Below, in pieces: positions 33,024 through 45,736 of a DNA stretch of 64,000 nucleotides (position 1 is the stretch's first letter; each line of letters starts with the position of its first letter). The DNA comes from Coniferiporia sulphurascens (taxonomy: Eukaryota > Basidiomycota > Agaricomycetes > Hymenochaetales > Hymenochaetaceae), in NCBI GenBank assembly GCA_002794785.1, contig NBBA01000006.1, positions 1,922,001 to 1,986,000 of the forward strand, read 5' to 3'. The notes under the pieces were generated by a model, which was not told the origin of the DNA, made no database searches, and worked only from the letters and a program-made list of their open reading frames with translations. The translations under genes and the position numbers were made by a program.

Positions 33024-34281
33024 ATGTCATTAATACTGCCCGACTCTAAGGTCTCACTCAATCTTCAATTCACTTCTGAGGGAGAAGGCTCGGACTGGTT
33101 TACTGCCCTGACGATTCCACACGACCTCTTCCCTCTGTATGCAGTCAAACCACGTAAATGGCGAGCTACCTGGGATACGCCGTGACGGGTTCAGTGGGTG
33201 TTCTTACCCTCGCTCAGGACAAGTCAATTCCCTGTGATTTGGATGACCTCGTCAACGCTGGAGATATCTACTACTTCCATGCCACCAACGCTACTCATTT
33301 CGCTGATCCCGATGTCATAAGTAAGGTCACGAGCGAGCACTCCTCTCAAAGTCGCAGTACGACGATTCGGAACGAGCTGATCGTGCAATACGGAGCGTGT
33401 CCTTTCTCGAGAGCCGCGGAAGATCTCTGCGACGCTTGTCATCTTATCCCACACGTGAAGGGAGACGCAGTCAGTCATATCTTCGATGACCATTATAACC
33501 TCACTGGTTAACTCTACGTTATCAGTATATAAAGCGTCTTACCGAAGAACGAAGCGCAGGTCTTACAGTCATCGAAGAGATCGGCGACATCCGAAACATG
33601 CTTTTTCTGTGGGTTCATCTTCATAGACTTCTAGATAGGCGTATGATTGCCTTCCTACAGGTACGATCCTCTACCTAAACGATTAGTCCTTACTTATCGA
33701 CGCGTCTGATTAAGACACCGAATGTCATACTCAAAACGGACGACATCGTTCGGGGTGCTGACCCCGAGGCATATCTTGTTACTCTTTATTGTTTTGAGCA
33801 ACGTGGTCCGGATTTTTTGGTCGTCGCTAGTCACGGCAAATCTGCGGCTTTCTTGAACGAGGATACGCGACCTCCGGAAGTGATTTACTCCATGATTTAT
33901 GGAAGCGCTGCCCTTAATGCATGGGCACCTCCCTTGGAACTGATGAATGTAAAGCGCCACGCGTGGGACACGTTTTACCCTGAGGGTACTAGGAGTCGAG
34001 GAAGCGACCGTGCAGGTGAGGAGAGTGAGAAGGCCAAAAAGGAGAAGGAGGAGAAACAAGCAAGAGAGCGCCATGAGCGGCATCAAAAGCGGAATCGGAA
34101 AGAGGGTAGGGACGAGGGAATTCCTGAGGACAAAGACCTCGACGACATTGACACGCTTGACATCTTGATGGCTTTTCGGTATGTTACTCAAAGGGGGTCG
34201 GAGAATTTGAGGAAGGCTGCAGAGGATGAACGCAAGAAGGCGTCGGTAGAAAAGGTGCATGACTGGTTAATGGGTCATTAG
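33024..34281 (+). pseudogene. HNH nuclease-domain protein, copy 3 (single frameshift)
   Basis: The exons mirror copy 1: about 33024-33469, 33526-33660 and 33715-34281, the last two with the same lengths as in copy 1. The HNH core reads CDACHLIPHVKGDA, YIKRLTEERSAGLTV, DIRNMLFLWVHLHRLL; the C-terminal part has YGSAALNAWAPP and a Lys/Glu/Arg coiled coil. Relative to copy 1, one T is missing after RKW (about 33164), which shifts frame and stops after eight codons. All splice sites are intact, so decay may be recent. Confidence 0.78.
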
Positions 34282-34532
34282 ACCGTATGACGAAGCCACA
34301 AAAGTTGCACTTGTTCACTTTATTCTTCTTTCCCCCTCCTCAACGGTGTATATCCATGTTTTAGGTGCATGTACTTTCCACTATGTTATGTTTATGTATA
34401 GTCCACAGCTATGGTGTTTGACAAGGTTACTGCGGATCACAAAAAGGGGAATCGGCTGTAAGTAAATATCATTGACATGCATAGCTGCGAAAAAGTTAAA
34501 CGGGGTCGCTTTCATCAGCTAGCAAAAATATA

Positions 34533-34683
34533 ACTTAACCTTCCTCATTGAACCACGACTATGAGCGATCCTTTCTCCGGACAGACGTCACCTCAGTATA
34601 AGCGTACAAAAAGTCGGAAATCAAGGGCATAGGTATGACTTCCGGCGCACACGTCGCCGAGGCTGAGCGGTTCGAGGCTTATT
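34533..34683 (+). pseudogene. FunK1 promoter and first-exon fragment
   Basis: The segment matches the 5' flank and first codons of FunK1 units 2 and 3, with TATAAGCGTACAAAAAGTCGG then MTSGAHVAEAERFEAYFRG, and breaks off at about 34683. No kinase sequence follows. It lies 250 bp downstream of HNH copy 3. Confidence 0.6.
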
Positions 34684-35045
34684 TTCGCGGGGGACTCCGT
34701 TGTTTATTGCCTGTTCTCACGGGGAACAAAACTGTATATATAGCTGCCTCCTAAACTGTAAATATGATCAAACATTTGTGATTTGCTATGGCCCTTTACT
34801 GCATATTGAGTAAAGTTTCCTGTCTTTTTTTCCAGCTTTCTAATTTTAACCTAGTCAACTTATCGCACTCACTTCAAGTTGTATTCTTACAGTATACACG
34901 TATCTAGGTGCCCTCATTAGACCTAGAGGCTACCTCCCCGCATAAACAAAGGTACCGATAAGAAAAGGGTCCTTTCCAAAAAAAAAATTAAGCCTGCACC
35001 AGTACTCCTAACATTACCAGCAATTAATATCTTTTTTCCCACCTC
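34684..35045. other. Intergenic, nothing recognised
   Basis: AT-rich spacer with an A run at about 34979-34987 just beyond the peptidase stop codon; it probably contains the 3' UTR of that minus-strand gene. Confidence 0.5.
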
Positions 35046-37304
35046 CTACGCCTCGCCTCCAACCTTCAGCCCGAGCACGTCCAAGTAAAAAGCGAGCTCA
35101 GTCTCAAGTGCAATCTCGATATTCTCAGCCTTGCGCCAGCCGTGGCCTTCGCCTTCGAAGATCTTGTACTCTACCCGCCCGCCCTGTGCGCGGATGACCT
35201 TGATCATTTCCTCCGCCTGCGATGGTGGGACGACTTTGTCGAGCGAGCCCTGCAAGATCTATGCACACGCAGCGGTACGGAGGCAAACAATAGTCAGTCG
35301 AGGGATCTCATAGGCGCTCGGAGAAGGTGGGGCGGCATGGGATATGGCAGCACGTACCAGCAACGGCGCCTTAATCCGCTCCGCATGGAACACCGGCGAA
35401 CGGGCCCTATACACCTCAGGGATCTCCACCGCCGTGCCCCCCAAGAGCTTCTCCCCATAACGCGACTCGAACTTATGCGTATCCTCCGCGAGGGCGAACA
35501 AATTCGAGATCCCGTAGCTCGACGTACCAGCCGCGCACAGCGCCTGCAGCACCGTGTACCCGCCTGCGGACCCGCCCGTCACCAGCACGCGCGCCGGGTC
35601 GATCTCTCCGAACGCGGGCGACGCCAGCGCGCGCACTGCGTCTACGCAGTCCTCTACGTCTGCCACGCCCCAGTTCCCCGCCAGCCGCTCGCTGCACAGC
35701 ATATCATAGCGTCAGTAGGAGAAACATGTAACGTGAGGCACGCACATGTATTTGCGTCCGTATCCCGCCGACCCGCCATAATTGACATCGACCCATGCGA
35801 ACCCGCGACTCGTGAAGAACTGCACAGCCATCCTCAGTCCCTGGCCCGTCATACCCGTCGGCCCGCCGTGCACGCTCACAACGCATGGTGGGCGTTCACC
35901 CTCAGGCCCCGCGTACACCGGGTTCGTCGGCGCATAGAACACGGCGTACACCTCCGCGTCACTGCGCGTGCGCAGCGTCAACGGGCGTGGAGAAGCAAAG
36001 TACGTCTTTTCGATCTTCGCCTCGTCGCCCGCGCTGCCAGCATCGGCGTCGCCACCCCGGATTACGGCGAAGTTCGCGCGGCTCCCTTCACCCAGTGTGA
36101 GCGTGACGATTGCGCGCGGCGCGTTTGTCGACTCTGCGATAAAGACGGCCGAGTGGGGGCTTGTAGAGCGCACAGCCGCGACGCCCACGTACGGCGCGTC
36201 AAGCTCCTCCAGCGTACCACTCGCAACGTCGAGCAGGTACAGCACGGCCGCGCCGTCCCTCAGCGCAGTACACAGCACAAGCCCACCAGCGAGCGGCGCG
36301 CTGTACGAGCGGCCAAGTCGCCAATCGGGTTCAGTAAAGTCTTGCGCGAGCGGCTGCGCGAGTACAGGACGTGGCGACGCTCCAGCAGCAGAGCCGAGGT
36401 CAAGATCGACGACCCAGGGGTTCTGGAAGCCCGCCACATCCGAGAAGAAAAGCAGCTGGTGCGCGCCGAGCCAACGAGGGTGGACCGCGCTCTCCTTTTT
36501 CCACGCGCCGCCCACCTTGCGCGCGTTCTCCAACCCCAAAGGGAGCGAGTCGCCGCGCACGAGGTCTGCGACGTGCACCTCGCCGCCCTCCCAGGGCATG
36601 TCTGGATGGCGCCACTGCACCCACGCGAGGCGCGCACCGTCGGGGCTGATCGCGGGTGAGGCGTAGAAGTCCGCGCCCTGCGCGAGCGCGTGCACAGTGC
36701 ACGCACGCGTGTCGAGCACGACGAGCGAGGTGGCGACGTCCGCTGGTGCAGGATGCGTGTGGTCCTCTAGCACAGCTACGAGCAGGCGCGATGCTGTCGG
36801 GTGCACGGCAAAGTTGGCGAAGCGATGGTTCGCGTTTTCTTGGGGGAAAAAGGGTAGTTAGTACTGCTGTTTGTACGCATATAGCCAGCTACTACGACCG
36901 TTGTCGCTACTTGCAACTGTACGATGTATTCGATAACAGCGACAAAACGCGGCCGGTCGCTCACCTGGCGTCACAGGCTCTGGCTCCTTCCCCTGCTCGA
37001 CTCTATACACCCTCCCATCCACAAAGTTCGAAAAGTACACAACGCCAGCATACACCACCGCCGGGGCGCCTCCATACTCCTGCACACCAGTACGGGCGTT
37101 CCAGCCGGGGCCAAAAACGTCCTTCCCTGTCGCAGTCTCGACGAGGACACAGCGGCCGGCCTCTGAGGGGCGCGATTCGAGATGGTAGATGGCGGCAGTG
37201 ACGGGGTCGACGAGTACGTCGTCGATGACCGTGCGGGCACGTGCGATGCGTGCGGCGCTGATGGGCGACGCCCAGGTGCCGAACGGCGCGATCGTGGGTG
37301 ACAT
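35046..37304 (-). CDS. S9-family serine peptidase (prolyl oligopeptidase / acylaminoacyl-peptidase type)
   Basis: Predicted 659 aa from four exons (37304-36965, 36838-35746, 35691-35358, 35258-35046) with consistent phases. The first ~370 residues form the repeat-rich propeller-like part (GWNARTGVQEYGGAP, ASPAISPDGARLAWVQWRHP). The alpha/beta-hydrolase domain follows: VSVHGGPTGMTG (oxyanion region), FAWVDVNYGGSAGYGR, TGGSAGGY with catalytic Ser near 519, LQGSLDKVVPP with Asp near 596, and EGEGHGWRKAENI with His near 628. It should hydrolyse short or N-acylated peptides. No signal peptide or membrane segment is seen, so it is probably cytosolic. It is in tandem with glycogen synthase on the same strand, 650 bp downstream of it. 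Confidence 0.9.
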
Positions 37305-37956
37305 GCTGTTCACTTGCCGAAGGAGAGTTGATGGCGGTCGCGGATGGAGAGATTGCGTTGAGCTCGTTCGTCGATGTAGCAAGAGACTCGACAGATCCGG
37401 AGTCAGCCTACACGATTAATAAGCGAATACTGATTTAGTGCTACAAAAGACCGCAACTCGAAAGCTACATATATAATTGCAGACAGTATAAAACATGAAC
37501 ATACATATAAATGAGTGTGCATGACTACAGACACCTTTCAGCTCTAGGTGGTTTCGAGGAAGAACATGTTCAGACAAGAGGAAACAGGGGAAAACGAAGC
37601 ACAAGCCATAAATTGAGGGAGGTGTGTTGTATACGGAGGTGTTATGGGGCGGACATGAGGGAAATCAGTGTCTCGTATTGCGCAGAAAAGAGGAAGGATA
37701 AAAGATGAAAGTGCCGAGAAAAAGAATACTCTAAATGTAGGTGGCATTAACACATGGGGTAAAACAGCAGAGGGGGGAGCAGACCAGAGACACCGGGATA
37801 AACTCGGAAAATGACCAGAGGTAGGGAGCGTGGAATAGCCACACAAAATTTTGTTGGATATAATTAAGATGGGAGAGGAAGACTACGACAGCATGGAGGA
37901 CACGAAACCTTGGTGGTGTAGAGGCTCTGTCGTTCGATGACACGAGTGTATCGACT

Positions 37957-40557
37957 TTATTGCTTGCCATTCACATGTACTTGCTGACTTTCGCCTACGT
38001 GGCTCAAAGCCGCGTCCGCACGCTGGAGATCGCGTTCGCTAAGACTTCTGTACGCGCCACCACCTGGTGTGCTGGCACCGGATATCACCGAACTTGTCCG
38101 CGAGCGTACCTTCATAACCAGCGGGCTGGTTAAGTAAAGCAAACCGTCCGCCTCGTCAGCATTTTACAGTTCATCGATCACCAAAGAAAAGCGGAAACGC
38201 ACAATGGATAACCCTCATCTTCCTCTTCCTTCGATACGGGCCACGCCGTCCCGCGATAGTCACTCGTCCCTAGAGCCTGCATCTGAAGTTAACAGGTACC
38301 GTTCGGAGTCAGTGCTCCCTTTCTTCCCAATCTCGATTCAAGAAAAACGCACCTCTTCTGTGAGCGTCCCGATATCTCCCGGTGTTGCCATTCCCGGTCG
38401 GAAACGAGGGCTTCCGGGAACGGAGAATGGTAAACGTTCAACCCCGGAGAACTCAAAGTCATCGTCTTCCTCGCTGAATGCGTCCGGATATGCGCGGCGC
38501 AGTGCAAGCTGTCTAGCTTTCGAATACTCGATACCAAGGTTCTTCCAGTCAAGCAGTGGTGACAGGCGTTCAACGCGGTTACGCTGGTTGATACGCTGCC
38601 TACGAGTCTTCGCACAAAACGAGAACATGTACTCCGTAAGCTGGTTCACTGACTCCTCGATCGACTGCATGCGCCTGTCGATGATGTAGCACCCTTCGTC
38701 CGCGGGCTCCTCAATTAGGTCTTGCATAAACGAGCCGAAACCTGATAGGTTCGTCGTAATTGAAGGAACACCCATCTGAATCAGATCAAGGTCAGCGTCC
38801 GAAGCCGAGAGAGAAGACGTGATAATGAAAGAATACGGACAACTGTACACTCCGCTGGGGTATAACCCCATGGTTCATAATAGCTCGGAAAAACGCCGAG
38901 ATGACAGCCCCTAACGAACTCCTCGTAGTCAAGCCCCAAGATTGGGTTGTTAGAATTGAGGAAGTCAGGGTGGAATATGATCTTGACACGATCGTGATGG
39001 GCATTGAAAAGCTGAACGCGGCGAATCTGGGTCAGGATTGGGTCCGCGCTGTCGTCCGTCATATTGTGAGTTGTGACGGGAGGTAGTGAATTGCGCTTAA
39101 GCGCAAATATTCGCCTCTTCAGAAGCACCTTGTCCTGGTCCGACAGGAGGCTGTCTAATGACGGGAACTCCGTGCCGGATTCGCTGGAAGAATATCAGCG
39201 ATGCTTCTATCGTAAGTCCCAGATCACGCTCACCCCGAATAGCGCGCGGCATGCTCAAAAATACGTTCACCGATACGCGTTTGGATATCGGAAACAGTAT
39301 CACGGAGTTGCTTGATCACGGCCTGCCCTTTGAGCGCCTCGACCGTGTAAGACTGTGTCGAAGCAGGCATGATAATGAAAGCAACAACGGTAACAGTTGA
39401 CCCCGCCTTCTGCAGGCGGTAGTTGAGTCGTGCGAGCGACTCTATGAACATATCAACTCCCTTGTTACGGTACTCGTACCGGCCAGCGGTAAACATGTAC
39501 AGCGTATTGTCAATGTCGAAGTCATAGTGACCGTAGAAATGGCCGCGAATGAACTCATTGATCTTGGCCTTGGACGTGGAGTGCAAGTTCTGAAACTCGT
39601 GCATGGCCTGGAATTTGACGACATTTAGACCGTTGGGGAGAACACCGTCGGGCTTGCGCTTGAGGAGATGCTCTGACTCGTACGCGGTAATGTGCGAGAC
39701 GGTCGTGAAAACGTCTGCGCAATGTGCGGCGGAGCGCTCTATGCAGTAGCGATGATAGATACCACGCTTGCCCGCCTCATGATCGACGTCGAAATACTGC
39801 AAGTTGTTATAAAAGTCGACGCTTCCCGCGCACAGGTAGCGACCGAGCAACGTTGCGTGAGTCGTAAAGACGGTTGTGATGTCAATGTGCCGCTTTCTAC
39901 ACAGCGGAATCGCAAGACCCGCTTGCCACTCGTGGAAGTGCGCTATCACAGACTTGTTGAGCTCGCGCGTCACAAACTACAGCAAGCCGTTAGGACCAAA
40001 CGGACATTAAAAAAAGGGGGATGTAAGTGCGCACTTCGCCCAAAAACCAGGCGACGAGGTAGCCAAACACGATCGTCTCGTTTGTCTCGTGGTCGTTCGG
40101 TGGCGTCGGGATACCGGCGAGGTTCCAGAGGTCAGCTTTCCATTCGTCAAGGCGGGAATATGCGCTTCCGGTGTCGAAAAGCAGGACACGGGGGGCACCT
40201 TCGATAAGCCAACGGCCATACAAAATCTTAATTCCGCGGGAGCGCATAGACTCTATCGTTTTGCGCACGGCGTCATCCTCCGGCTCCTGCGCTTCTACTT
40301 CCATGGGTGCGGTCTTATAGCTGAGGGGACCAATGAGGCAGTAGCGGTCGCCATACTCGGAGACGGTGACGGGGACCTTTGTCTTGATGACAGTGTATAT
40401 GCCGCCGACTGCAGGAGCGGCGAGATAGAAGAGAGGTCAGCTGGACTGCGATAGCGGGATACGTGCGACGCCACGGACCTTTATTGGCAACCTCCCAAGC
40501 GCATTCGAAGAGCAAAGGCTTCTTTACATCACGCTTGTCGGGCACGGCGGAAGACAT
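37957..40557 (-). CDS. GSY1: Glycogen [starch] synthase
   Basis: A cytosolic GT3 glycosyltransferase that extends glycogen with UDP-glucose. Seven exons (40557-40479, 40408-40035, 39976-39234, 39183-38841, 38775-38353, 38282-38203, 38125-37957) give 736 aa, the usual size. Recognised blocks: [20 protein letters not shown] (nucleotide-sugar site), [55 protein letters not shown]-type [25 protein letters not shown] (E-x7-E motif), [15 protein letters not shown]. The Arg cluster [16 protein letters not shown] is the glucose-6-phosphate sensing helix. The C-terminal tail ([19 protein letters not shown]) is Ser/Pro-rich, as in phosphorylation-regulated synthases. The gene symbol is by analogy with yeast. 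Confidence 0.95.
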
Positions 40558-43183
40558 TGTCGTCGACGAGAGAGGCGACGAGGGAACGTCGGCGGGGAGA
40601 GCGGGAGGGGGGAGGGAGAGGAAGGCAGCGTGTGGCGAAATTCGAAGGAGGCTGGGGTTATATCCACTGGGAGCAAGCGCTAATACACAAGTGACGCAAC
40701 GGGACGCCACGTGACGCCAATTTTCGGCACGTGGGCCGACGCAACCGATTGCGGGGAAAACTCGCATATGGGGCTACACGTCCGTAAAAGGAACTTATAT
40801 ATCGCGTATCTGCATTTCCCCACACCTCTCCTTTGCTTTTATCGCCGTACGTCTTGGTTTTATTTCGCATCAGTGGAGACGAACCACGAGTCCTGCGCTA
40901 CTCAATATAAATGATCGGAATGGCGCTGGCGAGATCAGACAATCCCCGCAGCAGATATCAGACCTACTCCTCCTCTTCCAATAATCAAATCGTCCTTCAC
41001 AGCGCCCGCACGCGCCACGGCGTCGGCGTCTTACCCAGAGCGAGACTCTTCTCCGTTCGTCGGACTCTCGGGGGACATCGATAAGATTCAATTGTCCGTT
41101 GCCCATTATCGTTACCATAAAAGAAGAGTCCACTTACGTTTTTACGTCGGATCGGCGCGTACCCCCTCTCGCTTACCTGATTGGCTATAAAACACCAATG
41201 GGATTCGATTTTCAAGTTCTGTCGGGCAGATCGATGGGCTCTTTCAACCCAGGAACCGAGAAAATACTGTTATACTATCAATTCATTCAGTAGGTGCAGT
41301 ATACGAGCAATTCAATCCGTGGACGGGACTCTAGCCCGGACTCCCGGCCGACCGACCGAAGTCTCAGTAAATATAACACGAAGAAGAACGGGAGAAGACT
41401 TCTCGACTCCATCGAGCGTATTAATAATATTAGCGTCCGAGCTACGATTACGAAGAAGGTTGAAACCCGAAGTCTGGGGACGCGCAGAATCCCGCAGAAC
41501 GTGCATCTCCAATTCTCTAGACGTACACACTACATCCAGATTCCCCGGCCCCGGCCCCCGGCACCGTCATCTCCGAGTCTGGTTCGCGATTCCGTAAGGC
41601 CAACCGTTAACCCATCCAGAAGCAAACCCGCCGTCCACTAACAGACTGCCCGGGCCGCAGAATCCAGTACTCAGAATCCAGAATCCAGGATGCATCCTCG
41701 GGCTTCCACAGAAGCCCCGGACTCTCAACCACACCTCCGATATCTCTGCGCTGCATCTGCACATATCTACATACATTTACATGCTTTACATCTTCATCTT
41801 CATCTCCATCTCTCCGTTCCGAGCACCCCCGCCAATCCAATCCCTCGATCCTCAACCTTCGAAACTTTGCTTCTCGACTCTCCAGCCGGCCCGTCCCCCG
41901 TCTTTAGTCAGACTTGTCACCAACCACGGATACCGACACCGACTCAGATCTCCAACTTCGCAAGCAGCCGCCAGTGCCAGTGCCCTGCCTGACCCCAACT
42001 CCGACCCCGACCCGGACTCGGACTCGGACTCAGATCCGGACTCAGATCCGGACTCAACCTGTACTTCCGCCGATTATCAAGTCAACAACCGAGCCCGAGC
42101 CCCGAGTCAAACAAGCAAGGAACACAAGAGCCTGAGAACGCTATCACACAAAGCTTCCTCCGAATCGCAATATCAGTATCAACGTATTACTGGACAGTAC
42201 TCCCGAATCCCAATCTCATGACAACTACTGTAACTAGCACCGCTACCTCCAGCTCCAGTTCTAGTTACATAAGGTACAGAAATAACCACCGGCACCTCGC
42301 ACTGACAATATACTGTATGACCCGACAACACCAGCTTGAGTGCTACCGGATCAGAAACCTCCAAGGACCCCAAACTTCTATACTACTACATGTACTGTAC
42401 ACACGCCTAGGACACTCGCTGCTCGCCGCCCGCCGCTCGGGCCGCTCAAACACAAACACAACCACAGATGACAGCAACGTTTTAAGTACAGTACGTACAA
42501 TACTATATAAGCATAACGTACAAGTAATCAAGTATTCATAGGACCCCACACACTGGCACTCACACCCACACACAACGCCATTAGTCCGAGTCGTCAGTCC
42601 ATATTACATACAGTACATCCGAGTCATTCCCATTTCTAATTCCTTTCTTCCGTTGTCCGTCACGGACTCACAGTTTCCCGACTCAGGCCCTCATCATGAT
42701 GCCCACGCCCCAGACTGGCGTGAACCACAAAAGACGTCACGGTACGGCCCGGAGGACAAACGACTGCAGGCCCGGGCTTAGGCTCCACTAATTTTTTTTA
42801 TTTTTTATTTTAAATCTAATATTTATATACCGCTATATCCGTATGCTCTACACCGCTATATAGACTAGCTACATTAATAAGCAAATGCAAAACTGGGAAA
42901 GGCGCGGTGCCAGGATTAGTGAGGTTGACCACAAGTCTCCTATGGCTAAATAAATGAACACAGTTCAGAGGTTTAAAGGTAGAGGAGCAACTGCAATTTG
43001 TGAAGTGTCTGGTTTTTAATCATTTTAGGGGTGAAGGGAAGATTAACTTAATCAGCTGGGAAGTGGGGAAGGAAGAGAAAAAAGAAGTCAAGATTAGCAA
43101 CTGCCTATAAAACCGTCCCCCCAAGTTTACGCAAGGTTCCCAACAAGGCTCTTGAAAGTTCCCACTACCCCCATAGAGGGCAT
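40558..43183. other. Intergenic, no gene recognised; GACTCAGATCCG repeats
   Basis: Holds the glycogen synthase promoter side (TTATATATCGC near 40795) and a long low-complexity stretch. Repeats of GACTCGGACTCGG / GACTCAGATCCG occur at about 42003-42060. Open frames here are Ser/Pro/Asp runs without family resemblance. An AT-rich block lies at 42790-42840. Confidence 0.5.
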
Positions 43184-43441
43184 TATTAAATAAATATAAA
43201 CGAACGATATAAATATAGTACATGGTCATATGAACAACCACCTTACTAAGTGAATGATAACGCAACGATAACACCATACGGTATAGGAGCTAGTTAGTTA
43301 TAGTAGTACTAGCCCACGGAACATGTATATAAGGGGAGCTGGTCTCGCCCTAGAAATACATCAGTTTACGCTGATAACCCACCTTGCCTGAACTTCACCA
43401 CTGCACCTCATCGTCTACCACAACATGCGTAGATTTTAAGA
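43184..43441 (+). mobile_element. COP-B solo LTR
   Basis: 258 bp, starting TATTAAATAAATATAA and ending GATTTTAAGA, flanked by GGCAT on both sides (43179-43183 and 43442-43446). It matches the LTRs of the element at 17076-22516, including TATATAAGGGGAGCTGG. It confirms the LTR borders independently. Confidence 0.9.
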
Positions 43442-43446
43442 GGCAT

Positions 43447-43990
43447 GTTGGTGATAATAACTTGTCGACCCAGTGTAATAACGGTAGGCCTACATCAAAG
43501 TTCCAACCAGTTCCTAATACTTGACAGATGGCAAGGGTGTCTACCTCCCCTTGATGTTTATACTCCATGTGAGATATACATTCGGCTTCATTGGAAGCTA
43601 TGGCGAGTCGTCCAATGGGGTGCTGTGACGGCAGTGTTCTGGAATTGCGCTGATCCGGTCTGTCCTCCCTTATTTATGTGTGATTTTCGAAGTTGTGACA
43701 TGTGAAATGTGATGTGTGCAGGTGCCACAGGGTCCGGCATGCATCTGGCTTGCACTATGGCTTCACCATCGCCGCCCATGCCCCCTTTAAGCCAACCCTT
43801 GGACCAAAGTTGCTTTGCATATGGACACTGATTTTGAAAGATGATGCCAATGATAAATGGGTTAACAATTGTGGAAAGCCATCTCTGAGAAGAGGAGGAC
43901 AAGTTGGAGGAAGTAGAGTGAAGTATGAGTTTTGGTGTCTGAAGCTCTAGTCCAAAAAGCCCTTCCAATGTCTGGAATGGTCCAAGTCAC
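43447..43990. other. Intergenic, nothing recognised
   Basis: Mixed-composition sequence between two solo LTRs, without splice-linked coding blocks or repeats that I could match in the window. Confidence 0.45.
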
Positions 43991-43995
43991 CCTGT

Positions 43996-44554
43996 TGTTA
44001 AGCTCAACGGTTACATGGTGATCGACGTTGGGGCTTCCTGATCATCAAGGCTGATGGTGATGACAACGGGGCTTCCTAGATGTCGTAAGTCGAAGGTGAT
44101 TGTTGGCGGGGCTTCCTGATTGACAATGTGGACGCAGTAGGCTTCTTAGCGGAGTCGGGTTATGACAAAGTGACTAGTGGCTCAGCGGCACACAGTAAAC
44201 TGGTGGTAGCAGATAATGGGCTTGTATGAACAAAGAGCACAAGCTTAGGGCTTGTGCTACTGAAGTTACATGCTTATATGCTACTCTATGTGTTTACTAC
44301 TGTAGCGGCCTGTGCAGGGTAGTTTACCAGACTATGGAAGGTCATGGAAACCCAAGGAATGCCTTGGTAATGCAAGTAGGGCTATCAGTAAGCAAAGCAC
44401 ATCATGATGGTGCAATATGGTGTCATCATGGTGTCTTATGGTGCAAGGTGAATAAGGATGAGTAAGGAAGAGAAATGGGGGAGTTGTGCTGACTGATGAT
44501 GATGAAGAGGGAATGAGTCAGCACAGTAAGGGAAAGTAAAGGAAAATTGTAACA
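43996..44554 (-). mobile_element. Solo LTR, family G1 (copy B)
   Basis: 559 bp with ends TGTTAAGCTC...AATTGTAACA and a perfect CCTGT target duplication (43991-43995 and 44555-44559). It is collinear with copies at 8516 and 52170. No internal retrotransposon of this family is in the window, so Gypsy or Copia membership is undecided. Confidence 0.88.
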
Positions 44555-44559
44555 CCTGT

Positions 44560-45736
44560 GGCCACTCTGCACAATGAAGAGAAGGCATAGCTCCTCTGTA
44601 TGTAGTGCAGAGAGGGAGTGCTAGAGGCATCCCTCTGTGTGTAGTGAGCTGACTGAGCAAGCAAACCGTGGGAAAAATCCTTAGAACATGGTGGTTCAAG
44701 GAAGAGAGAGGCCACCGGGCTCCGCTAATGTAGCAGTAGCGGTATAAAGATAACCGAAATCAAAAAATGCAAAAATCAATTCTATACAAGACTTCCGAAC
44801 GAAACTCCTACAGTACAGTACAGTACAGTACATACGTAGGTAACTACATGCACGGTACATACCACACACAGTCCTACATCTTCGAATTTAACACAAAACT
44901 CAGAGGGTACACGAACGACTCGAAGGGAGAAAAAAGAATACGAAAAAGGGTGGGGTGAAAGAAAAGATAGGACACGCGCACACGGTGTGGCACGCTACGA
45001 GAACGAAAACGAAAACGAACGCGGGGATGGGGACAGATATGGGAACGGGGATAAGGGCTGAAGTGGGGTGGGGGATAAAAACGAGGACGGCGAAGGAGAC
45101 AGAGACAAAGATAAAGGGGACAGAGACAAAGCTAGGAACAGACAAACACGAAAACGAGATGAGCGGAACGAGACGAAACGAAATTTCTAGCAAGTACATA
45201 CAGAGAGAGACACTGGCACACACACAGAGAGAGAGAAAGAGCGAGAAAATCAGAAATAAAAATACTACAAACCCTCTTCCCTCTAATAACACCTTTTTTT
45301 CCCCGCCTTTTCCCCCTCCTTTCCTTTTCCCGTTTTCCGCGCGGGCTTTCGAGTCGATCCTAAGCACCTAGGCCTAGGAAGTGTAACATTTCTCCTCCTT
45401 TTCCTTGATTCGTGCTCCGTGGTCTGTGGTCCGTGGTCCCGGTCCAGGGGGCCCAAGTCCAAGTCCGTTTTAGATATCGACATCCGGGTCCAATAGCACA
45501 TAGCATAAAAAATAAGGAAAGGAAAGGAAAGTAAGAACTTCGCAAACCGGAGGCGGGTGGGTGGGCGGGTGAGTAGGTGAGGGCGCTGTTTAGACTCGGC
45601 AGGTTTCCGGATCCAGTTCCAGTCCCAGTTTCAATGATTCTGATTTTGATTTTGATTTTTGACGGAAGGCCTCGCCCAGCTCCCATCCTTTAGCCCCCAC
45701 GCCCAAGCAACCTCATCGCCCCACCGCCTCACCGTC
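44560..45736. other. Intergenic, simple repeats only
   Basis: Contains an (ACAGT)n tract at about 44812-44831, purine-rich runs (GAGACAGAGACAAAG type) between 45080 and 45250, and no supported gene. The 3' UTR of the minus-strand DUF6533 gene probably falls near 45600-45736. Confidence 0.5.

Noticed and set aside
35142..36659. 505-codon plus-strand frame across the peptidase gene
   Set aside because: Arg/Ala/His-rich shadow of the spliced minus-strand S9 peptidase exons.
41690..42221. Ser/Pro/Asp-rich frames with DPDSDSD runs
   Set aside because: They arise from the GACTCGGACTCGG simple repeat; no conserved domain.
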